Source: Chlorobaculum tepidum TLS (lineage in GTDB: Bacteria; Bacteroidota; Chlorobiia; Chlorobiales; Chlorobiaceae). Taken from it: 64,000 nt of DNA. A program made the translations under genes and the position numbers. The notes below the pieces were generated by a model. The model searched no databases, was not told where the DNA came from, and saw only the letters and a list, made by a program, of their open reading frames with translations. Shown here one piece after another: positions 46,874 to 56,446 of the stretch. Numbering within the stretch: position 1 is the stretch's first letter; every line of letters begins with the position of its first letter. The stretch is from assembly GCF_000006985.1 (NCBI RefSeq), contig NC_002932.3, positions 1,475,109 to 1,539,108 of the forward strand, written 5' to 3'.

Positions 46874-47077
46874 ATGTTCGGTTTAGGCGGCCAGGAACTC
46901 GTTCTCATTTTGCTCATCGTCCTTCTCCTGTTCGGCGCTCAGAAGCTGCCCGAACTGGCCAAAGGACTCGGCAAGGGTATCAAGGAGTTCAAAAAAGCTC
47001 AAAATGAAATAGAAGAAGAGTTTAACAAAGCGACAGACGATTCTTCCAGCAAAGAGAAAAAGGAGACCAAGGCCTGA
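46874..47077 (+). CDS. tatA: Sec-independent protein translocase TatA
   Basis: Sixty-seven residues forming the twin-arginine pore subunit. A short N-terminal [20 protein letters not shown] helix is followed by the [17 protein letters not shown] hinge and amphipathic helix, then an acidic/basic tail. TatA rather than TatB is inferred from length and the FG motif. No tatC is adjacent. Confidence 0.9.
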   Translation: MFGLGGQELVLILLIVLLLFGAQKLPELAKGLGKGIKEFKKAQNEIEEEFNKATDDSSSKEKKETKA

Positions 47078-47573
47078 GGCCTTCCCCTGTTCCCAAGTCA
47101 ATCCCGCGTTGTCGACGCGATGAATCAGTATGTACAGCAGACCGGGACAGATGGATCCAGTAAACGGCCATGCCGATCTATCATAACCGACAGCAAGATG
47201 CGCCCCATCCATCTTACTGTCGTCTTTTTCCTGCCGGTTGCTGCGTCTGTGACCAATAACGGAAACCAAGAGCTTTTGCGGAGACCTTCTTGCGACAGCT
47301 GGGCCGCATGACGACCGTATCGAAATGAATGCTGTTCGATCCGTTCTGCAAAGATCCTGCGGCGACCAGCCTGATTTCGCAAAGCCCTACACCCCAAACA
47401 CGACACCCGTTGATCTAAACGGGATAACCACGTTCTACAATTACCTGTGAGCCTCACCCGATGCACGCACTGAAGTGCTGGCCCGGTAACGGCATGCCGT
47501 ATTTTTCAATCACGCTTTTTTAGCGTTATCTTTGAAGCTGTCAACCCGCCGAACTTACATAACGCTCCGTCTC
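47078..47573. other. 496-bp intergenic region between tatA and recN
   Basis: No convincing gene. Small inverted repeats are present: CCCGTT with AACGGG around 47410-47430, and ACGGCATGCCGT (47489-47500) followed by ATTTTT. A structured RNA is possible, but the conserved motifs of tmRNA, RNase P RNA and SRP RNA were not found. Confidence 0.5.
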
Positions 47574-49280
47574 ATGCTCAAAAGCCTCTACGTCAGAGAT
47601 TTCGCGCTTATCGACGAACTTTCGGTCAGTTTCGCGCCGGGCCTAACCATTATCACCGGCGAGACCGGCGCGGGCAAGTCGATTCTGATGGGTGCGCTGA
47701 ACATGGTGCTCGGCGAGCGGGCAAGCGCGGAGGTGGTGCGAGCCGGGGCGCGAAAGGCGGTGATCGAGGCGGTTTTCGGCGGCGAGCACTACGAGAACAT
47801 CGGTGAAATGCTCGACGAGGAGCAGATCGAACGCACACCGGAGCTGATTCTGCGGCGCGACATTTCCGCGACGGGCCAGTCGCGCTGCTTCATCAACGAC
47901 ACGCCCTGCACGGTTTCGCTACTCAAACGTGCCGGGAAGCAGCTCGTCGATCTGCACGGCCAGCACGACCACCAGCTCCTCCTGCACACCGAAACCCATG
48001 CCGGGATGCTCGACGGCTTCGGTCTTTTGCACGCCGAGACCGCGCAATACCGGAACACCCTCGAAGAGTATCGCAAGCTGCGCCACGAGCTGCAAAGCCT
48101 CAACGAACGAGCCGATATGCTCCGCAAAAAGCGAGACTTCATCGACTACCAGTACAGGGAGCTCGACGCGGCAGCTCTCGTCGAAGGCGAGGAGCGCTCG
48201 ATTGACGAGGAGATCAACCTGCTCGAAAACGCTGAAACGCTTTTCAACCTCGGCACGGCGTTGGGCGAACACCTCTACGCATCGGAAAGCTCGGCCTACA
48301 CGACACTCTCTTCGGCGGTGCATCTGCTCGAAAAGCTCAGCGCAATCGACAAGAGTTTCGAGCCATGGCTTGAAGAGCTGCGCGGCGCGACGGCCACGGT
48401 TGAGGAGCTGAACCGCTTCGTCGGAAGCTACATCGACGGCATCGACTTCAACGGCGACCGCCTCGAAGCGCTGCGCGAGCGGCAGATACTCTTGCAGCGG
48501 CTCGCCAAAAAGCACGGCAAGAGCATCGACGAACTGATCGCCCTGCGCGACCGCCTCGCCGAAGAGCTGTCGCTCGAAGAGAATCTGGCGGGCGAACTGA
48601 CGACCATCGAAGCCGAAATCCAGAAGGCGCGGAAAGCGCTCTCGGCGTCGGCGGAGACGCTCTCGGCGCATCGGCGCGAAGCCGCCGAGCGACTCGAACA
48701 GGAGATCATGACAGGCCTCGCAACGCTCGGCATTCCGCACAGCACCTTCGAGGTGCGCTTCACCCGTGAAGCCTTGCCGGACGGCGACATCGAGATCGAC
48801 GGCACGCGCTACCGGGCGTTCGACAACGGCTGCGACCGCATCGAGTTCATGATTTCAACCAACCTCGGTGAATCGCCGAAGCCGCTAGCCAAGGTGGCCT
48901 CCGGCGGCGAAATCTCGCGCGTGATGCTTGCCATGAAAAGCGCACTCGCCCGCTCGGCAGAACTGCCAATCCTCGTCTTCGACGAAATCGACACCGGCAT
49001 CAGCGGCAAGGTAGCACAGTCGGTCGGCTTCAGCCTCAAGCGCCTCTCTCGGATGCACCAGATCATTGCCATCACGCACCTCCCCCAGATTGCCGCAATG
49101 AGCGACCTGCATCTGGCTGTCGTCAAACGCATCCAAGCCGACCGCACCCTCACCGGCGTCACCCCACTCGATAAGGACGAACACGTACGCGAAGTAGCCC
49201 GCCTTTTCAGCGGTACAGAGATCACCGAAACCTCCCTCCAGCTCGCCGAAGAGCTGATCGAAGCAGGAAGATCGGCGTGA
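47574..49280 (+). CDS. recN: DNA repair protein RecN
   Basis: SMC-like ATPase of about 568 residues acting in double-strand break repair. The P-loop is TIITGETGAGKSILMGALNM. A long coiled coil covers about 150-370. The ABC signature is KVASGGEISRVMLAMKSAL and Walker B is PILVFDEIDTGISGKVAQSV. ITHLPQIAAMSDLHLAVVKR ends the ATPase lobe. ATG 47574 (MLKSLYVRDFALIDELSVSF) is the family start; an earlier in-frame ATG at 47532 adds 14 residues without similarity. A terminator follows. Confidence 0.95.
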   Translation: MLKSLYVRDFALIDELSVSFAPGLTIITGETGAGKSILMGALNMVLGERASAEVVRAGARKAVIEAVFGGEHYENIGEMLDEEQIERTPELILRRDISATGQSRCFINDTPCTVSLLKRAGKQLVDLHGQHDHQLLLHTETHAGMLDGFGLLHAETAQYRNTLEEYRKLRHELQSLNERADMLRKKRDFIDYQYRELDAAALVEGEERSIDEEINLLENAETLFNLGTALGEHLYASESSAYTTLSSAVHLLEKLSAIDKSFEPWLEELRGATATVEELNRFVGSYIDGIDFNGDRLEALRERQILLQRLAKKHGKSIDELIALRDRLAEELSLEENLAGELTTIEAEIQKARKALSASAETLSAHRREAAERLEQEIMTGLATLGIPHSTFEVRFTREALPDGDIEIDGTRYRAFDNGCDRIEFMISTNLGESPKPLAKVASGGEISRVMLAMKSALARSAELPILVFDEIDTGISGKVAQSVGFSLKRLSRMHQIIAITHLPQIAAMSDLHLAVVKRIQADRTLTGVTPLDKDEHVREVARLFSGTEITETSLQLAEELIEAGRSA

Positions 49281-49303
49281 AACCTGAGAGCCACCTGGGA
49301 GCG

Positions 49304-49339
49304 CCGTCCCGAAAGCTTTCGGGATGGCATCTTTTTTTT
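49304..49339 (+). terminator. Terminator after recN
   Basis: GCCGTCCCGAAAGC (49304-49317) folds onto GCTTTCGGGATGGC (49316-49329), allowing one G-T pair, and is followed by ATCTTTTTTTT. Strong hairpin plus T-run, 24 bp after recN. Confidence 0.85.
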
Positions 49340-49471
49340 CAGGATGACACCGCCCCCGTCCCAACAACAGCCGATAGGTGGAATCTGAATGCCCACCCCG
49401 CCGCCCTGTCGCGATGCGAATCCGGTTTATCGCGGCTCAGAAAAAGATCGAGCACCCCTGGAAAAAATCAT

Positions 49472-49503
49472 AAAAAAGGCGGCACAAGCACCGCCTTTTT
49501 TCC
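49472..49503. terminator. Bidirectional terminator between recN and the lipoprotein gene
   Basis: AAAAAAGGCGG (49472-49482) pairs with CCGCCTTTTTT (49491-49501), with the loop CACAAGCA. A-rich and T-rich flanks on the two sides let it serve both strands. Confidence 0.8.
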
Positions 49504-49562
49504 TTTCGCTGTAATGCAAAAACCGGCCATCGCGTTACCGGCTATGGACTTGCATGGTGACG

Positions 49563-50306
49563 TTACTCTCCTGACCCACCATTTGCGGCTTTCTCCATCT
49601 CCTCGGCAACATTGACCTCCTGAACGGTGTGGCGCGCCGGAATCGCGAATTTCGACGCCGAACCGACGACGTTTTCCTCGATGCTTGCCGCTTTCGTGGA
49701 GATGCTGCCCATTTCACTTTTCAAAACGATATTCTTGTACATCACGCCATAAACACGTGCATCGGACTGCTCCTTGCTCATGGCAACCGAGTACTTCTTG
49801 CCAGTAACTCCCGCAATCGTCTCCGTCCCCTCCTCGCGGTAATCCATGTTTTTCTTCAGCTCATTGACATCCAGGGATTTGGCCATCGCCTGCGCCATCT
49901 CCTGAAACTCCCGGAGGTCGCTCTTTGTCGTCACCTTGCTGGTTTCATCCTTGCCGTTGACGGTTTTCTTGATTTCGTAGGAAATACCGGTATGACCATC
50001 AGTGACCTGCATGGTATGCTCATACGTCTTGATTCCCATGACATTCGATTCCGTAACCCTTTCCACAGCCTCTTTTCTGCCATAATCGTCAAAATAGAGC
50101 GTTTCGGTAGTCGTTCCCATGCCCATGAGCTTCTGCGGCTCATAATGCACAATGCCCGATTTGATTTCATAACACTTCGGGAGCTATTCGCCTGAAAGTG
50201 AAGAGACCGCCTCGGATACCGGGTTATCCGATTTTGAACAGCCGGAAATCACGGTCATCACGGAGAGAAGAGCGACACCTGCCGTACGGCTTACAAGGTT
50301 TTTCAT
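49563..50306 (-). pseudogene. Lipoprotein gene interrupted by an in-frame amber stop
   Basis: From ATG 50306 the frame reads MKNLVSRTAGVALLSVMTVI, then SGCSKSD, a signal peptide with lipobox. TAG occupies codon 41 (50186-50184). The frame continues without a break for 206 codons (LPKCYEIKSGIVHYEPQKL, then TETLYFDDYGRKEAVERV, ISYEIKKTVNGKDETSKVTT, and TVQEVNVAEEMEKAANGG). The downstream piece could start at GTG 50150, but it would have no export signal although it looks like an envelope protein. The whole would be 247 residues. No known family was recognised; a DUF4412-like fold is possible. Whether the amber is real, read through, or a sequencing error is open. Confidence 0.7.
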
Positions 50307-50555
50307 GAAAGTAACTTATTATTATATAACGATAAAACGGCGCGTACGCCTTTCAGCCTTAAAATACGCGCCCCAAATGTAGCGAAAAATTACCCAAAAA
50401 AAAGACTGGCAATGACGAGAAAAACTTCATAGACCGTTTCGGGAAAACCTCAATAAAACGTAAATAAAAAGCACTACTCCGTAGATCAAAAGCGTTTTAG
50501 AGCGCCGACTAACGCAGAGCGATCAGGAGGTGCATCAGGTTTTTGGAGACGCCCT

Positions 50556-53500
50556 TCAGTGTGGTGTTTCCTCATACACCGAAACGATCAGCGACCGCTT
50601 TTCGACGAGCTTCGGCGCTCTCGCTATCGAGCCAAGCGGTTCGATGCCCATTGCGGACAGGCGTTCGGTGAGTTCGCCGAGCACTTCATCCTTGTGCAGC
50701 CGCCACGTGGAGGCGAAGCAGCGCCAGAAGGTCCAGCCCGCGCGCTCCAGCACCCGCTGGCGGGCGAGGTCGTGCGGCCAGCGGTCGGGACCGTGGAACG
50801 CGTCGCCGTCGCACTCGATGGCCAAGCGCAGATCGCCCGCGCCTTCGACCACCATATCGATGCGGTATGCGCCCGTCCTGACTTGCGGAATGACGCGATA
50901 CCCGCGCTCGACCAGCGCTGAGTACACCTCGCGCTCGAAGCCCGATTCGCACCGGTCGATGAGCTCTTCGGCCTCCTCCTTGTCGGCGATGAGCGGCTTG
51001 TCGAAGTGGTGAAGAAGCGATCGCCGCAAGTCCAGGTCGGAGAGGTGCGACGCCGTGACGGAGCGCACGAGGTACATCCGGTCGCGGGCGCGGCTGGCGG
51101 CGACGTTGAAGCGCTGCTCGAACATGTTGCCCGACAGCGCTTTACAGTTACCGGGATCGACCACCATCGAGAGAAACATGATATCGCGCTCGCTGCCCTG
51201 AAACGTTCGCGCGTCGCCGCACTCGAACTTGCGCCGGAACAGTTCGGCGGTGTTGCACCGCTTGCGCGCGAGCGTATCGATATATTTTGCCTGCTCCATG
51301 CCAAGCAGCGACACCACGCCGATGGTGCGGCCAGCGAAGCGCTCGTCCGCGAGCAACGCCGCGATTTCTTCGGCAATGAAGCTCGCCTCTTCGCGGTTGG
51401 AGTCATCGCGGCTTCGCACACCATTTTCGACATGGACATCCACCAGCGGAGGATCGATCCGTTCGCTCCCTTTCGGAATCCGCAACGGCTGAATGGCGCC
51501 CTTGTAAAACGTACGGTTGGAGTAGGCGATGATCGGCGGTACGCACCGGAAGTGCTCGCGCAGCATCACCTGCCGCGCCGCGAACACCCGCGCCGCCAGA
51601 TCGTAGAGCGAGCTGCCTGGCGTCATCGCCTCCCGAAAGGGTTGCTCCGCGAGGAAGCGGTCGCGCAGCTCCTGCACTCGCTGGGCCGAGACGAAGCCGG
51701 CGTCGGGCGAGACCTGCTTGTCGTCGCCAACCACCAGAATCGTCTTGCCGCGCAGAATCGCGGGGAGCGCCCAGATGTCCGACTGGCTCGCCTCGTCCAC
51801 GATGACGAGGTCGAAAGCTCCGATGTCGGCGGGCATCGACTCCGACACCTTGGCGTGGCTCATGATCCAGCACGGGATCGCGCTCGCGGCGCTGGTCATA
51901 TGGTGCCGCGCATCCCGGCGATGGCGCGTGGCATTGGGGCCTGTGCCGCGCCCGATGCGCCGGATCGCGGTGGCATAGCCTTGCAGCGCTTCGAGCACGC
52001 GCGGCGATGCGTTGAGCTTGGTCTCCATCCACGCCGCCAGAGCGACCATCTCGCGGTACAGCTTTGCAAGCCCCTGCTCGAGGTCGCGGCGGCGAGCCGA
52101 AAGTTTCACCAGTTCATCGCGCGACTCGATCTGTTCGAGATGGCGCTTCACTCGCGCCCATCGCCAGGCATCACGCCAGTTGACCGGCAGCGCCGTGTCC
52201 TCGCCGGTCTGCGCCACAGGCACGGAGCGGATGCGGGCGGCGAACTTCGGCGCTCCCGCCTGGGCGAAGCGGTTCGCGGCTTCGCTGACGAGTGCAAGCT
52301 CCACATTCAGCGCCGCGATGCGCCGAAGCTCGCCAAGCAGCGCGGCATACTCAGCGGCGACCCGCTCTGCCGCAAGCGCTTCGTTTCCGAGCGCTTCATC
52401 GACCAGCGCTCTGAGTTTTTCCGAAACGGGGCCGGAGGTTCCCGCCAGCCTGGATTTCAGGGTGGACAACTGCGTCGCCGCTTTGGCCAGATCGGCGCGG
52501 CTCAAGTGAACCATCAGATGCTCCCGGACTTTGGCAATCTCCTCCGATGTTCCGTGCAGCAACGTGACCGGCGCCTGGGCGAAAACCGCCTCCGCACGGC
52601 GCACGAGCGCAACATCGTGCTGCATGGCGAGCTGGTGCGCTTTGCGGGCGGTCGAGGCGACCAGCTCGATGCGGCGCAACTCTCCGACGCCCCCTTCCAA
52701 CACGGGAGCAGACAGCGCTAACGCGAACTGGTTCCAGCGCGTGATGAACGAGATGACGCGCACATGCAGCTCCATGAAGCTTTTGACATGCAGCCAATCG
52801 TCGGCGTTCGACGGCGGCAAGCCCGCCACCTTGACTTTCGCCACCGCCTCCTTGACCTCGCTTTTACCGAAAGCAATGAGTCCGAACGGCTTTCCGGTCT
52901 GTGCGCCGCGCTGCACCGCCTCGCTCACTTTGGACGAGCCAAGCGCCTCTGGCGGAATTTCGACCGGCCGTTGCAGAAACGCCGCACGAGCCTCCGTCAG
53001 CGCCGCGATCTCGTCGAACAGCGCTTCGAGCGCTTGGCGTTCGGCCTCGAACGATGATTGCCGACACCGCCGCCTCAGCTCATGCGCCCAGCTCTCGCCC
53101 AGCTCGTCGATCTCTTGAAGGATCGAATGGACGGCATCGATAGCGCCCAAAAGCTGCCGCGCTTCGTCGAGCACTTCGGGCGTCGCCGCTTTCAGCGCAG
53201 GCAACGCGCCCTGATCGACCAGCCGCTCGATCTCGCGCATCCGCGCCAGCACGGTGTGCAACTGCGCCACATCGTCCGGCGGTAACAGATCGTCTGCCGA
53301 CGGCACGTTCGCATCGACATACACGAGGTCGCCGCCAAGCTTGCGCCGCGCCTCGCGAAGGCGACCGGCCTCCTCATCCGAGAGCGGCGGCGCGTTTTCG
53401 GGCGCGAGCGAGATTTCATCATCGAACCAGCCATGTTCGGCCTCGCCGCTGACGGCCAGTTCGGCGAGCTGCTGTGCACGCATCGGATGGCCATCGACCG

Positions 53501-55088
53501 GCACCTCCGAGAGTTGCGATTCGGCGATTTCGTCGATACGGCGGTCGATGCTGGCGAGTTCGGCGTGCGCCCGGTCGATGCGGCTGGTACAGCGCTCGAT
53601 CTCCTCGCGCGTGAGTTCGGGATTGAGCTGCGACACTCGCGCCTGAATCGCGTTGATCGCGTTCTCGAACTGCCGCAGGCTCTCGCGGTCGCCGGTGAGC
53701 ATCGCCACGGTCAGCGGCTGCACCTCTTCTGGAATCTTGCCTTGCAGCACCGCGAGCGCCGGTTCGCCCTTGGAGGTGACAAGCACGCGCCTGCCGGTGG
53801 CGAGGTAGTGGCAGATGATGTTGGCTATCGTGTGCGTCTTGCCGGTGCCGGGCGGCCCCTGCACCGCGACGCCCTCGGCCTGTTCGAGCTGCTTGACGAT
53901 CGTGACCTGCTCCTGATTGTAAGGCAGCGGGAAAAACAGCTCCCGAACCTCGGCGCTGCCGCGATCTGGACCGTAACCCGACAGCCCCCGGAAGCGAATG
54001 TTCTCGAACGGCGCCGGCTCGTCCGACGGCAGGGTGACCAATGCGGCAGGGCCTTTCGGAATGTCGCAACCTTCCGTCAGGCGCTCCTTGAGCCGTTGCA
54101 GGTCGTCGAGCAGAAAATTGTTCGACCTGGGCCGCGTGAACAGCGCCCACGAGTCGGTGACGACCAGATGCTCGCCCGGCGTCGGTACGGTTCCATCTCC
54201 TTCCGGCAAAGGCCGATACGCGCCGTGGCTGTCCATGTTGGTGGCGACGAGCTTCAGGAGGTCGGTGTAAGAGCCGGGATCGAACGGCGTGACGGGGTAC
54301 TCCTGATTCTGTTTGAGCTGCTGACGCACCGCTCGCTCCACCTCCACAGCCGCCCGGCCCACGCAGCTCGCGAACGCATCGCCTTCGTAGCGGGTATCGG
54401 TGGCTCGCGGGCGCAAAAAGAGCGCCATCGTCGATTCGTCGAGACCAACCTCCATCTGCTGGGTCAGCAGCGGATACTCGAAATCAATTTTTGAAACCTT
54501 GCCCTGCGACTCCGGCAACGTCAACTGCCAGGTCGCGATTCCAATCCCCCAGACAAGTTCGGTGGGCCTGGTTGCCTCCTCGGCTTCGAGCTGGTGCTTG
54601 ATGGCGAACAGCGCTCCATATAGATCGATGGTTTGGCGACGCGGTTTTTCAGACTCCGCCCACGCCTCCCAGAGCGCCGAGTATTGAGCGAGAGCCTCGT
54701 CAAGCGACTCGCGCTGTTGCCGCTCCAGCGCCTCGATCTCCTCCGCCGTTTTACCCTCAGCGGCGGCGAAGAAGTGCGCCTTCAGCGCTTCATCGTCGAT
54801 GGATGGTTTCGCACCAACGGGATCGTCACCGATGCGGATGAAATCCCTGTTTTTCTCGTCGATGAGCGGAGGTTTGTACGCGTCGAGACGATCTACGCGC
54901 AGCCAGAAATGATCGCCCTCGACGCTGATGTCAAATTCGACGCCCGGCAATCCGGCGAGATCGAGACGATACCTGAGAAATTCGCTGGTATTCGACAGCC
55001 TGAAAGCGCGCGGATTGATCGCTTTTGCCTGCTCCTCGATATAGTCGAGCAGCCGTGTCAGCAGATCGCGCTGGGGCACACCCATCAT
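50556..55088 (-). CDS. Large SF1 helicase with C-terminal Vsr/DUF559-like nuclease
   Basis: Single chain of 1510 residues. The N-terminal about 330 residues resemble the DUF4011-type region that often precedes such helicases (MMGVPQRDLLTRLLDYIEEQ). Walker A GPPGTGKTHTIANIICHYLA lies near residue 410. A long coiled or helical insertion (about 470-1050) follows. Walker B LVIVDEASQSDIW is near 1098, and later motifs include MLREHFRCVPPIIAYSN (near 1180), ARTFQGSERDIMFLSMVV (near 1293) and FNVAASRARDRMYLVRS (near 1334). Residues about 1383-1480 form a small nuclease-like domain (FEREVYSALVERGYRVIPQV, LAIECDGDAFHG, WTFWRCFAS). This layout occurs in some phage-defence proteins, but no partner gene is present. 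Confidence 0.8.
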   Translation of the reverse strand: MMGVPQRDLLTRLLDYIEEQAKAINPRAFRLSNTSEFLRYRLDLAGLPGVEFDISVEGDHFWLRVDRLDAYKPPLIDEKNRDFIRIGDDPVGAKPSIDDEALKAHFFAAAEGKTAEEIEALERQQRESLDEALAQYSALWEAWAESEKPRRQTIDLYGALFAIKHQLEAEEATRPTELVWGIGIATWQLTLPESQGKVSKIDFEYPLLTQQMEVGLDESTMALFLRPRATDTRYEGDAFASCVGRAAVEVERAVRQQLKQNQEYPVTPFDPGSYTDLLKLVATNMDSHGAYRPLPEGDGTVPTPGEHLVVTDSWALFTRPRSNNFLLDDLQRLKERLTEGCDIPKGPAALVTLPSDEPAPFENIRFRGLSGYGPDRGSAEVRELFFPLPYNQEQVTIVKQLEQAEGVAVQGPPGTGKTHTIANIICHYLATGRRVLVTSKGEPALAVLQGKIPEEVQPLTVAMLTGDRESLRQFENAINAIQARVSQLNPELTREEIERCTSRIDRAHAELASIDRRIDEIAESQLSEVPVDGHPMRAQQLAELAVSGEAEHGWFDDEISLAPENAPPLSDEEAGRLREARRKLGGDLVYVDANVPSADDLLPPDDVAQLHTVLARMREIERLVDQGALPALKAATPEVLDEARQLLGAIDAVHSILQEIDELGESWAHELRRRCRQSSFEAERQALEALFDEIAALTEARAAFLQRPVEIPPEALGSSKVSEAVQRGAQTGKPFGLIAFGKSEVKEAVAKVKVAGLPPSNADDWLHVKSFMELHVRVISFITRWNQFALALSAPVLEGGVGELRRIELVASTARKAHQLAMQHDVALVRRAEAVFAQAPVTLLHGTSEEIAKVREHLMVHLSRADLAKAATQLSTLKSRLAGTSGPVSEKLRALVDEALGNEALAAERVAAEYAALLGELRRIAALNVELALVSEAANRFAQAGAPKFAARIRSVPVAQTGEDTALPVNWRDAWRWARVKRHLEQIESRDELVKLSARRRDLEQGLAKLYREMVALAAWMETKLNASPRVLEALQGYATAIRRIGRGTGPNATRHRRDARHHMTSAASAIPCWIMSHAKVSESMPADIGAFDLVIVDEASQSDIWALPAILRGKTILVVGDDKQVSPDAGFVSAQRVQELRDRFLAEQPFREAMTPGSSLYDLAARVFAARQVMLREHFRCVPPIIAYSNRTFYKGAIQPLRIPKGSERIDPPLVDVHVENGVRSRDDSNREEASFIAEEIAALLADERFAGRTIGVVSLLGMEQAKYIDTLARKRCNTAELFRRKFECGDARTFQGSERDIMFLSMVVDPGNCKALSGNMFEQRFNVAASRARDRMYLVRSVTASHLSDLDLRRSLLHHFDKPLIADKEEAEELIDRCESGFEREVYSALVERGYRVIPQVRTGAYRIDMVVEGAGDLRLAIECDGDAFHGPDRWPHDLARQRVLERAGWTFWRCFASTWRLHKDEVLGELTERLSAMGIEPLGSIARAPKLVEKRSLIVSVYEETPH

Positions 55089-55481
55089 GTTTTTCTCTAC
55101 GTAGTTTGAAGCCGTTTTGAAAACAATTTAAAAAAATTCAGTTCTCTTATAGATGATCGGCGATCAAGCAGTTAGCTAGTGAAAAACGATGCTGATGGCC
55201 GACCGATTTGGCTGGACAACACCGGGAAAAAATCACCCTGTCTGTCCATCGATGAAAAGCTTTGCGCCAATCGATCATCACCCCGCTCTCGCTCCGTGAA
55301 CCGGTTTTTCTGAAAGACAAAGTTCGGTGACATCCGCACCGTCGTTCGATTTACAGTTTTTTATAAATCCATCTCATTGGCTACATTCAATTCATTATGA
55401 AGGCTGAATCGAGTGCGCTTCCGACCCGATGTCTTCTGAACGCCTGACAGCCTTTAACCACTTTAGAATCAAGCAGTTCTC
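55089..55481. other. 393-bp intergenic region between the helicase gene and dapA
   Basis: Divergent promoter region with no supported gene. A 16-codon open frame at 55397 (MKAESSALPTRCLLNA) lies 85 bp before dapA but has no clear ribosome site. No riboswitch was recognised. Confidence 0.5.
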
Positions 55482-56372
55482 ATGTCCAATCGCCTTATTT
55501 CAGGTTCAGCCGTAGCCCTTGTTACTCCGTTTCATCAGGACGGATCGATCGATTTCGAAGCCATGCGGCGGCTGGTGCGGTTCCATCGCGAGGCCGGAAC
55601 CGACATCGTTCTTCCCTGCGGCACCACCGGCGAGTCGCCGACTCTCACGAATGAGGAGGAGGCGGAGATCATCCGCGTCGTCTGCGAGGAGGCTGGCGAG
55701 TCGATGATGGTCGCCGCCGGCGCAGGCAACAATGACACCCGGCACGCGATCGAGCTGGCGCGCAACGCCGAAAAGGCCGGGGCACAGGCCATCCTTTCGG
55801 TCGCACCATACTACAACAAACCTTCGCAGGAGGGGTACTACCAGCACTTCCGCCACGTGGCCGAAGCGGTTTCGATTCCGGTGATCATCTACAACGTGCC
55901 GGGGCGCACGGGCAGCAACGTGAACGCCCAGACGATTCTGCGGCTGGCGCGGGACATCGAGAACGTGGTCGCCGTCAAGGAGGCGTCGGATAACTTCGAG
56001 CAGATCATGACGCTCATCGACGAGCGCCCGGAGAACTTCTCGGTGATGACTGGCGAGGATGGGCTGATGCTGCCCTTCATGGCGCTCGGCGGCGACGGCG
56101 TGATTTCAGTGGCGGCCAACCAGGTGCCAAAGGTGGTCAAGGGGCTGATCGACGCAATGAAGGCGGGCAACCTCGAAGAGGCCCGCGCCATCAACCGCAA
56201 GTACCGCAAGCTGTTCAGACTGAACTTCATCGAGAGCAACCCCGTGCCGGTCAAGTACGCGCTCTCGCTGATGGGCATGATCGAAGAGGTCTATCGCCTG
56301 CCGCTCGTGCCAATGGCCGACGCCAACAAAGCGATTCTGCGAGCGGAGCTGGAGAAGCTCAGCCTGGTATGA
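55482..56372 (+). CDS. dapA: 4-hydroxy-tetrahydrodipicolinate synthase
   Basis: Lysine and peptidoglycan precursor enzyme of 296 residues, which condenses pyruvate with aspartate semialdehyde. [20 protein letters not shown] starts it. [14 protein letters not shown] holds the substrate-binding Thr pair. [20 protein letters not shown] carries the proton-relay Tyr. [15 protein letters not shown] holds the Schiff-base Lys near residue 163. Standard length and closed by a terminator. Confidence 0.96.
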
Positions 56373-56394
56373 ACAAAAAGATCGATCTTCAAAC

Positions 56395-56426
56395 AAAAAA
56401 GCCACCCCAAACGGTGGCTTTTTTTA
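56395..56426. terminator. Bidirectional terminator between dapA and gcvPA
   Basis: AAAAAAGCCACC (56395-56406) pairs with GGTGGCTTTTTT (from 56413). The A-run and T-run flanks let it stop both convergent genes. Confidence 0.85.
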
Positions 56427-56446
56427 TGCGATGCATAAGAAGCTTT

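Noticed and set aside
47078-47573. RNase P RNA, tmRNA or SRP RNA in the tatA-recN gap
   Set aside because: None of the conserved motifs of these RNAs was found on either strand.
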